Shown: one piece after another, positions 1 through 10,678 of the stretch | Position numbering within the stretch: position 1 is the first letter of the stretch | Layout of the letters: every line of letters begins with the position of its first letter | Assembly (NCBI GenBank): GCA_910579115.1 | Contig: CAJTSO010000002.1 | Span: 10,263-74,262, forward strand | DNA length: 64,000 nt | Direction: 5' to 3' | Source of the DNA: an uncultured Selenomonadaceae bacterium | GTDB taxonomy: Bacteria; Bacillota; Negativicutes; Selenomonadales; Selenomonadaceae | Notes under the pieces: generated by a model | Seen by the model: only the letters and a program-made list of their open reading frames with translations | Databases searched by the model: none | Told to the model about the DNA's origin: nothing | Position numbers and translations under genes: made by a program

Positions 1-1469
1 CGCTTAGCCTTCATAGCATGGAGCTTCTCGCACTGCTTAACACCAACGGAAGCATCTACCTTGAGCAGACCCTTAGGCGGCTCCTCTTCCATCTGGAACT
101 TGTTGACACCAACGATTACGCGAGCACCGGACTCAACATCCATCTGCCACTTGTAAGCGGAATCCTGGATCTCCTTCTGGATATAACCCTTTTCAATAGC
201 AGATACAGCACCACCGAGTTCATCAATCTTCTTGATGTAATCCCAAGCTTCCTTCTCAATGCGATCGGTCATAGCTTCTACATAATAGGAACCTGCGAGC
301 GGATCGATGACATCAGCAAGACCGGACTCATAAGCAACAATCTGCTGAGTGCGGAGAGCGATGGTAACGGACTCAGTGGTCGGCAGAGCAAGAGCCTCAT
401 CCTTGGAATTGGTGTGGAGGGACTGAGTGCCACCCATTACAGCAGCAGCGGTCTGGAGACCAACGCGAACGATGTTGTTGTTCGGCTGCTGAGCAGTCAG
501 CATGGAACCAGCGGTCTGAGTGTGAACGCGGAGCATCATACTCTTGTCCTTCTTAGCGCCGAAACGCTCCTTCATGACCTTGGACCATACGCGGCGGGAG
601 GCACGGAACTTTGCAACTTCTTCAAGAACATTGTTGTGAGCATTCCAGAAGAAGGACAGACGGCCAGCGAAAGCATCAACATCAAGACCAGCCTTGATAG
701 CTGCATCTACATAAGCGATACCATCGGCAATGGTGAACGCGATTTCCTGGGAAGCTGTGGAACCAGCCTCACGGATATGGTAACCGGAAATAGAGATAGT
801 ATTCCATTTCGGAACATTCTGAGAGCAATACTCAAAAATGTTGGTGATGAGACGCATGGACGGACGCGGCGGGAAAATGTAGGTGCCGCGAGCAGCGTAC
901 TCCTTGAGAATATCGTTCTGAATGGTACCCATCAGAGCGGTAGAAGGAACACCCTGTTTCTTTGCAACAGCAATGTACATGCAGAGCAGTACAGATGCCG
1001 GAGCATTGATAGTCATGGAAGTGGAAACCTTGCCAAGATCAATCTGATCAAAGAGGATTTCCATATCAGCGAGGGAATCGATAGCAACGCCGACTTTACC
1101 AACTTCACCTTCGGAAATCGGATCATCAGAGTCATAACCAATCTGAGTCGGGAGGTCGAACGCGCAGGAAAGGCCGGTAGCACCATTCTCAATCAGCATA
1201 CGATAACGCTTGTTGGACTCATCAGCAGTAGAGAAACCTGCGTACATACGCATGGTCCAGAAACGGCCACGATACATAGTCGGCTGTACACCACGAGTGA
1301 AGGGGTAGTTTCCAGGGAAACCGCTCTTCTCACAGTAGTCACCTTCGCAATCAAGCGGGGTGTAAAGACGCTGTGCCGGAACGTTGGCACGCTCGGGGAA
1401 CTTTGCGATTGCCTTCTCTACCTGTGCATTGTAGGCTTCCAAACCAGCTTTAATTTGTTCATTGCTCAT
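1..1469 (-). CDS. methylmalonyl-CoA mutase, large/catalytic subunit (C-terminal part beyond window)
   Basis: Adenosylcobalamin-dependent isomerase interconverting succinyl-CoA and (R)-methylmalonyl-CoA, the central step of propionate formation from succinate. The visible 489 residues cover the N-terminal TIM-barrel. The MYAGFSTA segment near residue 76 carries the substrate-stacking Tyr, [10 protein letters not shown] carries the active-site His at about 231, and PPRPSMRL carries the CoA-binding region. The ATG at 1469 is preceded by a strong AGGAGGG site. Only about 19 nt separate it from the upstream CoA transferase, so the two are probably co-transcribed. The frame is still open at base 1, so I cannot tell whether the cobalamin-binding domain is fused (700-residue type) or encoded separately (550-residue type). 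Family assignment is secure. The cofactor could be supplied by the CobO-type adenosyltransferase at 21.7 kb. Confidence 0.95.
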   Translation of the reverse strand, partial: MSNEQIKAGLEAYNAQVEKAIAKFPERANVPAQRLYTPLDCEGDYCEKSGFPGNYPFTRGVQPTMYRGRFWTMRMYAGFSTADESNKRYRMLIENGATGLSCAFDLPTQIGYDSDDPISEGEVGKVGVAIDSLADMEILFDQIDLGKVSTSMTINAPASVLLCMYIAVAKKQGVPSTALMGTIQNDILKEYAARGTYIFPPRPSMRLITNIFEYCSQNVPKWNTISISGYHIREAGSTASQEIAFTIADGIAYVDAAIKAGLDVDAFAGRLSFFWNAHNNVLEEVAKFRASRRVWSKVMKERFGAKKDKSMMLRVHTQTAGSMLTAQQPNNNIVRVGLQTAAAVMGGTQSLHTNSKDEALALPTTESVTIALRTQQIVAYESGLADVIDPLAGSYYVEAMTDRIEKEAWDYIKKIDELGGAVSAIEKGYIQKEIQDSAYKWQMDVESGARVIVGVNKFQMEEEPPKGLLKVDASVGVKQCEKLHAMKAK

Positions 1470-1488
1470 AATTTTTTGTACCCTCCTA

Positions 1489-2994
1489 TTATTTTTTCAT
1501 GGTACCTTTTTCTAGGGCATTAACATGCCAGCTAAGCGCCTCATTGAGGAGATGCGGCTTATCGGCATTCTTGGTAGCTACGCAAGCGCGATCAAAGTAA
1601 TCCTGCAGCTGATCCCTGTATTCTGGGCTGGAAACTGCAATGATTTCCTTTGCACGCTGTTTTGATGACTTGCCACGGAGATCTGCGACGCCCCGCTCCG
1701 TAACGATGAGGTCTACATCCTGAGCGCCATGATCCTGATGGGAAACCATTGGAACTATGGAGGAAACCGCACCCTTCTTCGCGCTGGAAACGGTAAAGAA
1801 TACAGAAAGGTAACCATTACGGGCAAAGTCGCCGGAACCGCCAATACCATTCATCAGACGGGAACCATTGATACGGGTGGAGTTAACATTACCATAGATA
1901 TCGCACTCAATTGCCGTGTTCATAGCGATAACGCCAATACGACGAACGATTTCCGGGCTGTTGGAAATTTCCTGCGGACGGAGCAAAAGCTTCGGAGCGT
2001 AGAAATCGAAGTTGCCATAGAGTTTCTTTTGTCCATCTGGGGACGGACTAAGAGCAGTACCAGAAGCGAAGTCGAGCTTACCAGCATCAATAAGATCGAA
2101 CATACCGTCCTGAATAACCTCAGTATAAACTGTAAGGTGCTCCTTGTCAGAATCAACAAAGCCGCCGATAACAGCATTTGCTACGCTGCCAACGCCGGAC
2201 TGGAGCGGAAGGAGATTCTTCGGCATACGGCCAGCAGCGATTTCCGCATCAAGGAAGTCGAGCAGGTTCTTGGACATAGCCCTGGAATCATCATCAATTG
2301 CACCAAGAGGACGCGTGTTATCCGGAACATCACACGGAACAACAGCTACGATCTTGTCTAGCGGGCATTCAACATAAGGCTTACCGATGCGGGTATCGGA
2401 AGCAACAACATTGAGGGGCATACGATACGGAGGATCCTCTGGTACATAAACATCATGCATACCGAAGAACTCTACCGGCTGAGTAGTATTGACTTCAACA
2501 ATAACTTTCTTAGCCTGCTTTACATAACTTGCAGTATTGCCAAGAGAAGTAGTCGGAACGATATAACCTTCCTTGGTGATCATACAAGCTTCGACGATTG
2601 CAACATCAAGAGTGCCGCCGCCGATGTAGCCGTAACGGGTCAGCTGAGCAGCTTCGCTAAGATGGAGATCCTGATACTGAACTTTGTTAGCGTTAATGGC
2701 GTTACGCATTTCGCTATTGGTCTGATAGGGCATACGGAAGTTTACACCATCAACTGAGGCCAGAACTGCATCAAGCTCAGGGCCTACGGACGCACCAGTC
2801 CAAAGGTTGATCTTGAACGGCTCCTTTTTCATGCGCTCGGCAAGAGCAACAGGAACCGCTTTAGGATAACCGGACGGAGTGAATCCAGATGTACCAACGT
2901 TCATGTTCGGCTCGATGTGCAGAGCTGCTTCTTCAGCAGTGGTAATCTTGCCGCGCAGTTCAGCGTTTAGTACGCGATCAGTGATATCAATCAT
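1489..2994 (-). CDS. acetyl-CoA hydrolase/transferase family; probable propionyl-CoA:succinate CoA transferase
   Basis: Moves CoA from propionyl-CoA (or acetyl-CoA) to succinate, feeding succinyl-CoA to the mutase encoded just downstream. The protein is about 501 aa, a usual length for the ScpC/Cat1 branch. It has the N-terminal [11 protein letters not shown] start, the [11 protein letters not shown] loop at about 269-279 and the YTEVIQDG segment with the catalytic Glu at about 292. I chose the ATG at 2994 because GGGAGGA lies 6-7 nt upstream. An ATG at 3012 in the same frame overlaps that ribosome-binding site and would add only six residues. The family is certain. The propionyl/succinate specificity is inferred from the [11 protein letters not shown] subfamily signature and the neighbouring mutase; acetate or butyrate use cannot be excluded. 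Confidence 0.9.
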   Translation of the reverse strand: MIDITDRVLNAELRGKITTAEEAALHIEPNMNVGTSGFTPSGYPKAVPVALAERMKKEPFKINLWTGASVGPELDAVLASVDGVNFRMPYQTNSEMRNAINANKVQYQDLHLSEAAQLTRYGYIGGGTLDVAIVEACMITKEGYIVPTTSLGNTASYVKQAKKVIVEVNTTQPVEFFGMHDVYVPEDPPYRMPLNVVASDTRIGKPYVECPLDKIVAVVPCDVPDNTRPLGAIDDDSRAMSKNLLDFLDAEIAAGRMPKNLLPLQSGVGSVANAVIGGFVDSDKEHLTVYTEVIQDGMFDLIDAGKLDFASGTALSPSPDGQKKLYGNFDFYAPKLLLRPQEISNSPEIVRRIGVIAMNTAIECDIYGNVNSTRINGSRLMNGIGGSGDFARNGYLSVFFTVSSAKKGAVSSIVPMVSHQDHGAQDVDLIVTERGVADLRGKSSKQRAKEIIAVSSPEYRDQLQDYFDRACVATKNADKPHLLNEALSWHVNALEKGTMKK

Positions 2995-3152
2995 TAAGAA
3001 ATCCTCCCTCATTTCGGGTCAACTAAAACCCTATATTTGCCAGTCTCACATCTGTATCAATGTATAACGAAATCCATTTGGAAACCCCGCAGTAACAAAT
3101 GAAATATATATATACATTTACCTTTGATGCTTGACAGACCTTACCTGCAAAT

Positions 3153-3181
3153 AATATACCACGAGCCAGAGACACAGTCAA
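3153..3181 (-). promoter_or_regulatory. sigma-70-type promoter of the CoA transferase-mutase operon
   Basis: Reading the minus strand, TTGACT (3181-3176) is followed after exactly 17 bases by TATATT (3158-3153). This gives a predicted start near 3146 and a leader of about 150 nt before the ATG at 2994. I see no recognisable riboswitch in that leader. No other equally good promoter is visible in the gap. Confidence 0.7.
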
Positions 3182-3433
3182 GGACAAACGCAGTGTTTTT
3201 ACGGCAAAAAATACAAATTTTTCAATAAATCAGAAATGGGTCATCTGTTAGTTACCGCATATATCTTTATACATTAATTTTAGAAGATGACACTATATAT
3301 TGTGGTTAATGAACAGTAAATACCCCATATTATGTGGGGATGTTAAATTCCCAAAAAAATCCGATTGTTTTTGTACTTTTGTATACATATAAACATTTGT
3401 CTACTATAAATAGACAACATGCACATTGTTATT
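3182..3433. other. AT-rich intergenic region with palindromes
   Basis: Non-coding stretch between the end of the O-antigen ligase-like gene and the CoA-transferase promoter. It holds TTGTCTA-N7-TAGACAA (3397-3417), a perfect 7-bp inverted repeat; TTGTATACAT within 3379-3388; and a CCCCATA-TTA-TGTGGGG hairpin at 3323-3339. None has a T-run typical of an intrinsic terminator, so operator sites are as likely as a weak terminator for the upstream gene. No ORF here looks coding. Confidence 0.5.
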
Positions 3434-4669
3434 CTAATTTTGTAAAGTACAAAGGGATTCTCTTTTCATAATCAAAGCCATCGTAAACCATAGGAGTATC
3501 GATGTGGGGACATTAAACACGACATTATCCGTCAATCCCCCTAACGCAACAGAGATAAGCGCCAGAGCCAGTCCATTTGAAAACAGCTCTGCGTCGTCTG
3601 CATCCTTATCTTTCCCCTTATTAAATCCAGTCCTGATTGCAGCAAAAAAAACATAAAAGAAAGAAAGGGCGCCAGCAATACCTATCTCAGCGAAAAAATT
3701 AAGGTACATATTATGAGCATGGTATATTATTATGTTTGGATCATTTATGTAGAAGTCATAATAACGATACACCAGCCAATACATACCCCAGCCTATACCA
3801 AAAAATGGCTGCTCAATTATCATCCATATTGTTGCCTCCCAAATTGCCAACCTCATTTCTGAAGAAGTATCCATTCTAGTGAAAATCGTTGTAAGCCTGT
3901 CCAAAAGCGCTGGACTAAGCGCCAAGGCAATTATACCAATAGTAAGGGAGGCGTATAAAATTCTCCGGTCTTTTACAATACCATATACAGCCAGTATTAT
4001 TCCAAGTGAAAAAATTGCCCCTCTGGCATATGTCATCGCCAAACATATACCTGCTGCTATGGCAAATACACCCAAGAGTATTTTGTTTCTGTTGTCCTTT
4101 GCTCTGGATAATAGAACGACTGTGACACAAATGACCTCATTCAGATAACCTGCAAGAATATTGGGATTCACCCAGGTTGAAAATACCCTCTTCCTTAATT
4201 CCGGATATATATTAGCGTCTACCCAGGCAACATCAGAGATATCTATACCAAATACGTATTGATAATAACCATACAATATCACCAGGATAGCGCTACTCCC
4301 TAATATGTACGCAAGTTTTATCACTTCTTCCCTGTTTTTTAAGTTTTGAACAACCAACTCATAGGTTAAGACATACGCCCCTGCCAAATTATACCAATTG
4401 TAAAAGCTAAAGTATTGATCCATTGCCCCGAAAACTGAAAGTCCACTAAAGAAAAAAAAAACTAAGATAAATTTGTCCACTTTCGTTCTTTCAAATTTTC
4501 TTTCAGGATCTTTAACGAATCTGTATAACCACAGGAGCACACCTAAAACAAGCGCTAAGGTAGCCGCCCAGGGTGATAAAGCTACAAAGAAGGCTTCGGC
4601 ATAAACTGCCATCATACAAAGCCTTCGCCTTTTTTCATCAGCAATAAGAACTTCGCCTGATAATTCCAT
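3434..4669 (-). CDS. O-antigen ligase/polymerase-like membrane protein (Wzy_C family)
   Basis: Polytopic inner-membrane protein of 411 aa with about ten hydrophobic segments. The large periplasmic-loop signature YHAHNMYLNFFAEIGIAG sits around residues 315-332, the conserved His/Asn/Glu region of the Wzy_C/WaaL superfamily. These proteins ligate or polymerise undecaprenol-linked glycans (O-antigen onto lipid A core, or other surface polymers). The ATG at 4669 lies 4 nt after the folC stop, with AGG-rich sequence upstream, so it is translated from the folC message. No glycosyltransferase or polysaccharide genes are nearby, so the substrate is unknown. An outer-membrane glycan role would fit a diderm Firmicute. 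Confidence 0.85.
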   Translation of the reverse strand: MELSGEVLIADEKRRRLCMMAVYAEAFFVALSPWAATLALVLGVLLWLYRFVKDPERKFERTKVDKFILVFFFFSGLSVFGAMDQYFSFYNWYNLAGAYVLTYELVVQNLKNREEVIKLAYILGSSAILVILYGYYQYVFGIDISDVAWVDANIYPELRKRVFSTWVNPNILAGYLNEVICVTVVLLSRAKDNRNKILLGVFAIAAGICLAMTYARGAIFSLGIILAVYGIVKDRRILYASLTIGIIALALSPALLDRLTTIFTRMDTSSEMRLAIWEATIWMIIEQPFFGIGWGMYWLVYRYYDFYINDPNIIIYHAHNMYLNFFAEIGIAGALSFFYVFFAAIRTGFNKGKDKDADDAELFSNGLALALISVALGGLTDNVVFNVPTSILLWFTMALIMKRESLCTLQN

Positions 4670-4672
4670 AAG

Positions 4673-5977
4673 CTACCTGTTCCCTCCCAGCTTTTTTGTC
4701 AGAATTTTTCGTATATATCCAATGAGATACAGTGAGCCAGTTACAACAAGAAGCTCATCATGGTTTTGCTGCTCAATTGCTATATCCAAGGCGCGCGCTC
4801 TCTCTCCTGATACAGCGATTACCTCGGCATCGTGAATTCTCACGGCAATTTCCTCCGGTGTTGCTGCTCTGTCAGAATCGGGTGATGTCACTACCACCCT
4901 GTCACCAGGCCTTAGTAATAGACCTATCATGGATGCAACAGCTTTATCCCTTAATATGCCCAAGAGGTACAATCTTTTTTCATTCGGGAACCTTAAATCA
5001 AGACTACGGCGAAGTGCTTCCACGCCAGCAGGATTGTGAGCACCGTCAATTACGATCTTATGTCCTTTAAGTGAAAGCACTTCAAACCGACCTGGCCAAA
5101 AAGCACTTGCCATTCCCTTAATTATTGCGTCCGTTGTGATCCTATCGTCTTTTTGTGAGATAAGCCGAGCTGACTTCACAGCAATCGCACTATTGCCGAC
5201 TTGATAATCAGCCAGCATTTTCAAGCCGTAAGATAATTCCATATTGCCGCTTTCCTTATAAACAAGCCCCATCCCATCACGATCATCACTAATTTTTTTT
5301 ACGCTGAAATCTCTCCCGTTCAAATATAATGGAGACTTCAGCTCATTAGCTCTTTTTGCAATAATATTTACGGCTATCCCCTCTGCCCCGCTGACAACCG
5401 GAATACCATTCTTAATTATTCCGGCTTTATGATAAGCCACTCCTTCTAATGTGCCCCCGCATTTGTCTGCGTGTTCCAGCGTAACATTGGTTATGACTGC
5501 TATTTCAGGTTGAACAACATTCGTTGAATCCAGAAGTCCGCCAAGGCCTACTTCGATAACAGCATAATCCACGCCCTTCCGGGCAAAATAAAAAAAGGCC
5601 ATCGCAGTCAGAAATTCAAACTGCGTGGGACACTCTTCATTATCATCAAGCATTGCTTCAACGTATCCCCGGACGATGGTTGCAATCGCTGCAAAATCTT
5701 CATCGCTGATTTCTCCACTGTCTATTGTCATCCGCTCGTTGTAACGAAAAAGATGCGGAGAAGTAAACGCTCCAGTAGAACAACCGGATACGGAAAGAAT
5801 TGAGGCCAGCATATTCGTCACGGAACCTTTTCCGTTGGTGCCGGTAACATGTATAGTCTTATATTTATTCTGCGGGTTACCCAATCTATTCAACAGACTG
5901 ATGATTCTGTCCAGTCCAGGCTTAATGCCAAATTTTGCCAGGTCATTCAAGTATTCAAGGGACTCTGTATAAGTCAA
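4673..5977 (-). CDS. folC: bifunctional folylpolyglutamate synthase/dihydrofolate synthase
   Basis: Cytoplasmic Mur-ligase-family enzyme that adds glutamate to dihydropteroate and to reduced folates. It has the P-loop GTNGKGSV near residues 47-54, the FTSPHL motif and the DGAHNPAG motif before the C-terminal ligase domain. I prefer a TTG start at 5977 (434 aa). AGGAAGG lies 6 nt upstream, and the protein then begins LTYTESLEYL, matching the usual FolC start. An in-frame ATG at 6007 would add ten residues with no ribosome-binding site. The gene runs into the O-antigen ligase-like gene with a 3-nt gap. Confidence 0.93.
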   Translation of the reverse strand: MTYTESLEYLNDLAKFGIKPGLDRIISLLNRLGNPQNKYKTIHVTGTNGKGSVTNMLASILSVSGCSTGAFTSPHLFRYNERMTIDSGEISDEDFAAIATIVRGYVEAMLDDNEECPTQFEFLTAMAFFYFARKGVDYAVIEVGLGGLLDSTNVVQPEIAVITNVTLEHADKCGGTLEGVAYHKAGIIKNGIPVVSGAEGIAVNIIAKRANELKSPLYLNGRDFSVKKISDDRDGMGLVYKESGNMELSYGLKMLADYQVGNSAIAVKSARLISQKDDRITTDAIIKGMASAFWPGRFEVLSLKGHKIVIDGAHNPAGVEALRRSLDLRFPNEKRLYLLGILRDKAVASMIGLLLRPGDRVVVTSPDSDRAATPEEIAVRIHDAEVIAVSGERARALDIAIEQQNHDELLVVTGSLYLIGYIRKILTKKLGGNR

Positions 5978-6055
5978 TTCTATCCTTCCTCTCAACACAT
6001 TGTGCAAGCATTTTCATCATACAACAAAATATGCCCTTGTCAATTACTGCAAAAG

Positions 6056-6085
6056 AAAATACGCCGGGAAACCTCGGCGTATTTT
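6056..6085 (-). terminator. intrinsic terminator of leuS operon
   Basis: AAAATACGCCG (6056-6066) pairs perfectly with CGGCGTATTTT (6075-6085), an 11-bp stem with an 8-nt loop. It lies just after the leuS stop on the minus strand and continues into a T-rich stretch. Confidence 0.85.
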
Positions 6086-6097
6086 CAGTATGGCTTA

Positions 6098-8578
6098 TTA
6101 CTTTACAACAATATTTACCAGTTTATTGGGAACAGCGACAACCTTAATTATTTCTCTCGAGGCAGTATACTCCATGACCCTTGGATGCTTCGTCGCTGCT
6201 TCACCGAGAGCGTCCTTGTCAAGGTCAGCCGGAACGTTGATGCGCCCGCGAACCTTTCCATTCACCTGAAGAACAACCTCAACCTCACTTTGAACAAGGG
6301 CAGCTTCTTCATACGAGGGCCACTTCTCAAGGTGTACGCTACTGTTATGACCAGTAAGCTCCCAAAGTTCATCAGCAATATGTGGGGCAAAGGGAGCAAG
6401 CAGCTTGATTAAGCTAAATACTACCTCTCTGATAAGATTCTTATTGACATTATCTGAGCCCTGGAATTTATAGAAGGCATTCACCAGTTCCATAATTGAG
6501 CTGATTGCCGTATTAAACATGAAACGGCCGTCAATATCAGCTGTTACCTTCTTGATAGTGGCATGAAGGACACGACGGAGCTCCTTTTCCTCGGGAGTTA
6601 GTGCCGACACATCGTATTTGTCACTGCCGGCCTTTGCCATATCGGTGAACTGGTCAATAATTCTCCACACGCGATTGAGGAACCGGAATGCTCCCTCTAC
6701 ACCGTCGTCGCTCCAATCTAAGTCCCGCTCAGGGGGAGCGGCGAAAAGTATAAACAATCTGGCCGTGTCAGCGCCGTATTTACCGATTATTTCCTCAGGA
6801 GATACGACATTTCCCTTGGATTTTGACATTTTACCGCCGTCTTTTAGAACCATACCTTGCGTCAAAAGGTTCGTAAATGGCTCATCAAAATTAACCCATC
6901 CTTCGTCACGAAGCACCTTAGTAAAGAAACGAGAGTAAAGAAGATGTAAAATAGCGTGTTCAATGCCACCAATATACTGGTCAACCGGCGCCCAATAATT
7001 AACTTTCTCCCTGGAGAATGGCTCTCTGTCATTGAGAGCATCAGTATAACGGAGATAATACCAGGAGGAACAAATAAATGTATCCATCGTATCCGTCTCA
7101 CGTCTGGCCGAACCCCCGCACTTTGGACAAGTACAATTCACAAACTCCTCACACTGAGCCAGGGGAGATACAGACCCCTGTTCAAAAGATACATTTTGGG
7201 GCAACAGAACAGGAAGCTGTTCATCAGGAACAAGCTGCTCGCCGCATTTTTCGCAATAAACAATGGGAATAGGCGCGCCCCAATATCTTTGACGAGAAAC
7301 GAGCCAGTCACGGAGGCGGTAATTAACCTTGACTTTAGCATCGCCAAGTTGTTTCTCCACCATCCAATCAGCGATAGCTTTTCTGGCCTCATCAGAATCC
7401 ATACCATTAAATTGGGCAGAATTTACCATGATACCTGGTTCAACATAAGCCTCTGTCATGTTGTTCTCATCGATGGGCGAATCCGGATTATCAACCGTTA
7501 AAATCAGCTCAAGGTTATATTTTTTTGCAAACTGAAAATCGCGTTGATCACCGGTTGGTACGCCCATAACTGCGCCAGTACCATAATCATAGAGGACATA
7601 ATTAGTTACCCAAACAGGTATCTTTTTCCCGTTTACTGGATTAACGGCATAAACACCAGTGAACATACCCTTCTTTTCATACTCGGCAGAAGTGCGCTCA
7701 ATATCACTGCTGTTTTTTGTTTTTTCTACGAATGCGCGAAGCTCCTTTTCATTTTTCTTGCCGGCAATGAACTTTTTAACCAATGGATGTTCGGCCGCAA
7801 GGACAACATAGGTCACGCCAAATACAGTATGAGCACAGGTGGTATAGACAGGAATTTTCTCCCCGTATTCAGGAACATCAAAAGAAAACTCCAGACCTTC
7901 ACTCCGACCAATCCAGTTGTCCTGCATAGTCTTCACTCGGTCCGGCCAACCATTTAACAAAGAAAGATCTTTTTTCAATTCGTCAGCATAAGCGGTAATT
8001 TTTAAGAACCACTGCGAAAGAGCCTTTTTCCGGACATCATTATCACAGCGCCAGCATTTTCCATCGACTACCTGTTCATTGGCCAGGACCGTTCCACACG
8101 TATCACACCAGTTTACAGACGCTTCCTTTTTGTAAGCAAGACCGCGCTTATAAAAGGTTTCAAACATCCACTGAGTCCAACGATAATAATCAGGACGGCA
8201 GGTTTCTACCTCCCTGTCCCAATCATAGGAAAGGCCCATTTCCCGCTGCTGACGCTTCATGTTATCAATATTGGAGAAGGTCCAGTCAGAAGGATGAACT
8301 TTATTCTTTATTGCCGCGTTCTCCGCAGGCATACCAAAAGCATCAAAGCCCATGGGATGAATAACATTAAACCCGGCCATGGTCTTATAGCGGGCAAGAA
8401 CATCTCCTATGGAGTAATTGCGGACGTGTCCCATGTGAAGATTACCGGACGGATAGGGAAACATTTCCAAAACATAATACTTTTCCCTATCCTTAGACAT
8501 TTCTGTCTTATAGATTTTACTGTCAGACCATTTAGTTTGCCATTTTTTTTCTATTTCACGAGATTTATACTTTAACAT
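6098..8578 (-). CDS. leuS: leucyl-tRNA synthetase
   Basis: Class I aminoacyl-tRNA synthetase of 826 aa charging tRNA-Leu. The HIGH motif is HMGH at 48-51 in [15 protein letters not shown] and the KMSKS motif is at 583-587. Between them lie the zinc-ribbon cysteines (CDTCG...CWRC) and the CP1 editing domain. The C-terminal anticodon-binding region is complete. The start ATG has AGAAGGAG upstream. It follows a small unknown gene and glnS on the same strand, so two synthetases are co-oriented here. No T-box leader is present, because only about 20 nt separate it from the upstream gene. Confidence 0.98.
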   Translation of the reverse strand: MLKYKSREIEKKWQTKWSDSKIYKTEMSKDREKYYVLEMFPYPSGNLHMGHVRNYSIGDVLARYKTMAGFNVIHPMGFDAFGMPAENAAIKNKVHPSDWTFSNIDNMKRQQREMGLSYDWDREVETCRPDYYRWTQWMFETFYKRGLAYKKEASVNWCDTCGTVLANEQVVDGKCWRCDNDVRKKALSQWFLKITAYADELKKDLSLLNGWPDRVKTMQDNWIGRSEGLEFSFDVPEYGEKIPVYTTCAHTVFGVTYVVLAAEHPLVKKFIAGKKNEKELRAFVEKTKNSSDIERTSAEYEKKGMFTGVYAVNPVNGKKIPVWVTNYVLYDYGTGAVMGVPTGDQRDFQFAKKYNLELILTVDNPDSPIDENNMTEAYVEPGIMVNSAQFNGMDSDEARKAIADWMVEKQLGDAKVKVNYRLRDWLVSRQRYWGAPIPIVYCEKCGEQLVPDEQLPVLLPQNVSFEQGSVSPLAQCEEFVNCTCPKCGGSARRETDTMDTFICSSWYYLRYTDALNDREPFSREKVNYWAPVDQYIGGIEHAILHLLYSRFFTKVLRDEGWVNFDEPFTNLLTQGMVLKDGGKMSKSKGNVVSPEEIIGKYGADTARLFILFAAPPERDLDWSDDGVEGAFRFLNRVWRIIDQFTDMAKAGSDKYDVSALTPEEKELRRVLHATIKKVTADIDGRFMFNTAISSIMELVNAFYKFQGSDNVNKNLIREVVFSLIKLLAPFAPHIADELWELTGHNSSVHLEKWPSYEEAALVQSEVEVVLQVNGKVRGRINVPADLDKDALGEAATKHPRVMEYTASREIIKVVAVPNKLVNIVVK

Positions 8579-8598
8579 TTTTCTCCTTCTTCCAACGA

Positions 8599-8904
8599 TT
8601 ATCTCTTTCGACCAGTCTCTACGGGTACGAGAATTATCTGTTTCCCCTCAAGCCGCGGCTCGATACGATAGTCAACAATCCCTGCATCGTATAGCTTAAC
8701 CTTGAGCTCCAGTAAAAGCTTTCCCAGTTTCTTAACAATGTCCGGGGTAAGATATGCAATATTTATATTGGAGGCAGGACCCTCCTGAACAGATTTTTTC
8801 TCGGTTGCCTTTTCCCTCGCCAGAAACACATCCTCCAGCGTTGGTTCTTCGACAAAATTCTTCAGCATATCCTTATCGGATAAATTTTTCGGTATCTTTG
8901 CCAT
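8599..8904 (-). CDS. conserved hypothetical small protein between glnS and leuS
   Basis: A 101-aa soluble protein that I do not recognise. The ATG at 8904 lies 10 nt after the glnS stop, behind a weak AGGGCGGA site. A longer in-frame version reaching 8994 would run inside glnS and is not credible. The N-terminal half is charged and helix-like ([20 protein letters not shown]). The C-terminal half alternates hydrophobic residues around [17 protein letters not shown]. No transmembrane segment, metal motif or known domain is evident. The tight spacing suggests translation with glnS and leuS, but that does not define a role. Confidence 0.75.
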   Translation of the reverse strand: MAKIPKNLSDKDMLKNFVEEPTLEDVFLAREKATEKKSVQEGPASNINIAYLTPDIVKKLGKLLLELKVKLYDAGIVDYRIEPRLEGKQIILVPVETGRKR

Positions 8905-8914
8905 ATATTCCGCC

Positions 8915-10588
8915 CTACTTTTTTTGTTCTTTAGCCCAAGAATCACGAAGACCCACAACCCGATTGAAAACAGGTTTTTCAAACGTAGTATCATTATCTA
9001 CACAGAAATACCCCTGACGCAGGAACTGATACTTGGTACCGGCAGCAGCATATTTTACACTTGGCTCAATTTTTGATTGAATGACCTTCAAGGAATCGGG
9101 ATTCACTGCTGAAAGGAAATCATCGGGCGTGTCCCCTTTTTCATCAGTCTTAAACAGATAATCATACAATCTGACTTCTGCATCAAGGGCGGTGGATGAT
9201 TCAACCCAATGGAGTGTACCCTTTACCTTGCGGCCAGCTGTGGCTCCGCCTTCTTTAGAATCAGGGTCATAGGTGCATCTTATTTCTTTAATTGACCCAT
9301 CATCATTCTTCACTACTTCTTCACACTTAATTATATACGAATATTTAAGCCTGACTTCCCCACCAGGCTTGAGGCGAAAGAACTTTTTAGGTGGTTCTTC
9401 CATAAAATCCTCGGACTCTATAAAAATATCTCTGCCAAAAGGAACAAACCGATTAGTATCGCTATTAGGATTATTATCCGCCTTCAAGTATTCAATTTTC
9501 CCCTCCGGATAATTTGTGATTACTACCTTGACAGGATACAGAATTGCCATCACACGATCAGCTTTGGCGTTCAAGTCTTCACGAACAGCGTGCTCAAGCA
9601 TCCCGGCATCAACAAGACTGTTGCTTTTTGCAACACCAATATCCTCACAGAAAGAACGGATTGCTTTAGCTGTATAACCACGGCGACGCAAACCGGAAAT
9701 GGTCGGCATTCTTGGATCATCCCAGCCGCTCACATACCCTTTCTCAACCAAAAGGCGCAGTTTGCGTTTGCTCATTACCGTATTGGTAAGATTCAATCTG
9801 GCAAACTCTATTTGTCGCGGCCTGGTATTAACATCAAACCCCAAGGATTCCAATATCCAATTATACAGCGGTCGATGGTCTTCAAACTCCAGTGTGCATA
9901 CAGAATGAGTTATCCCCTCAATCGCATCAGAAAGTGGATGAGCAAAATCATACATTGGGTATATACACCATTTATTACCAGTACGATGGTGTTCTGTATG
10001 AGCTATTCTGTAAAGTACAGGGTCACGCATCGCAATGTTGGGAGAAGCCATGTCAATCTTCGCTCTAAGAACATGCGAACCATTCTCGAACTCACCATTC
10101 TTCATTTTTTCAAAGAGCTCAAGGTTTTCCTCTACACTTCTATTTCGGTATGGACTTTCTCTTCCAGGTTCCGTCAATGTCCCCCTATACTGACGTATTT
10201 CTTCTCCGGTAAGGTCACATACATATGCCTTCCCCGCCCTTATGAGTTGAACAGCATAATCATAGAGTTTTCCGAAATAGTCCGATGCATAAAATTTTCT
10301 ATCGTCCCAGGTAAAGCCCAGCCATTTGACATCTGCCTGAATTGAATCAACGTATTCTACATCCTCTTTTGCGGGATTAGTATCGTCAAAACGTATATTA
10401 CACTTGCCGCCAAACAACTCTGCCAGGCCAAAATTCAGGCAGATAGATTTTGCATGACCAATATGAAGGTAGCCATTGGGCTCAGGCGGAAACCTGGTAT
10501 GTACCCCTTCGGTATATTTACCATTTTTCAAATCCTCCTCAATGGCATTCTGAATGAAATTAGATGCCAACGAAATCTTGTCAGCCAT
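8915..10588 (-). CDS. glnS: glutaminyl-tRNA synthetase
   Basis: Class I synthetase that directly charges tRNA-Gln; 557 aa from the ATG at 10588, close to the 554 aa of the E. coli enzyme. The [15 protein letters not shown] signature places HIGH at 42-45 and MSKRK is at 272-276. The C-terminal beta-barrel anticodon-binding domain is present to the end. AAAGGAG precedes the chosen start; an upstream in-frame start at 10633 would add 15 residues ahead of that site. Most Firmicutes lack GlnRS and use GatCAB transamidation, so this gene is probably an ancient horizontal acquisition, as known for GlnRS in bacteria generally. Confidence 0.96.
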   Translation of the reverse strand: MADKISLASNFIQNAIEEDLKNGKYTEGVHTRFPPEPNGYLHIGHAKSICLNFGLAELFGGKCNIRFDDTNPAKEDVEYVDSIQADVKWLGFTWDDRKFYASDYFGKLYDYAVQLIRAGKAYVCDLTGEEIRQYRGTLTEPGRESPYRNRSVEENLELFEKMKNGEFENGSHVLRAKIDMASPNIAMRDPVLYRIAHTEHHRTGNKWCIYPMYDFAHPLSDAIEGITHSVCTLEFEDHRPLYNWILESLGFDVNTRPRQIEFARLNLTNTVMSKRKLRLLVEKGYVSGWDDPRMPTISGLRRRGYTAKAIRSFCEDIGVAKSNSLVDAGMLEHAVREDLNAKADRVMAILYPVKVVITNYPEGKIEYLKADNNPNSDTNRFVPFGRDIFIESEDFMEEPPKKFFRLKPGGEVRLKYSYIIKCEEVVKNDDGSIKEIRCTYDPDSKEGGATAGRKVKGTLHWVESSTALDAEVRLYDYLFKTDEKGDTPDDFLSAVNPDSLKVIQSKIEPSVKYAAAGTKYQFLRQGYFCVDNDTTFEKPVFNRVVGLRDSWAKEQKK

Positions 10589-10678
10589 GCTTATCAATAC
10601 TCCTTTATGGGCAAAGCCCGGTTTCTTTTTCATTTTAACCGATTTAGTATATCACAAAACTATAGCTGCCGCTATATA

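Noticed and set aside
18..1523. 501-aa open frame on the plus strand
   Set aside because: It is antisense to methylmalonyl-CoA mutase, whose conserved motifs are clear on the minus strand. It has no family features and arises from codon bias.
1729..2361. 210-aa plus-strand open frame
   Set aside because: Shadow of the CoA transferase gene; no start signal and no recognisable protein features.
2995..3146. Riboswitch in the leader of the propionate operon
   Set aside because: I looked for a cobalamin (B12-box) or other known aptamer pattern and found none, only AT-rich sequence.
3323..3339. CCCCATA-TTA-TGTGGGG hairpin as terminator
   Set aside because: There is no T-run on either strand, and it lies about 95 nt past the nearest stop, so I list it only as a palindrome.
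10589..10678. T-box leader for glnS
   Set aside because: The gap is only 90 nt, and I see no T-box sequence, specifier loop or antiterminator.
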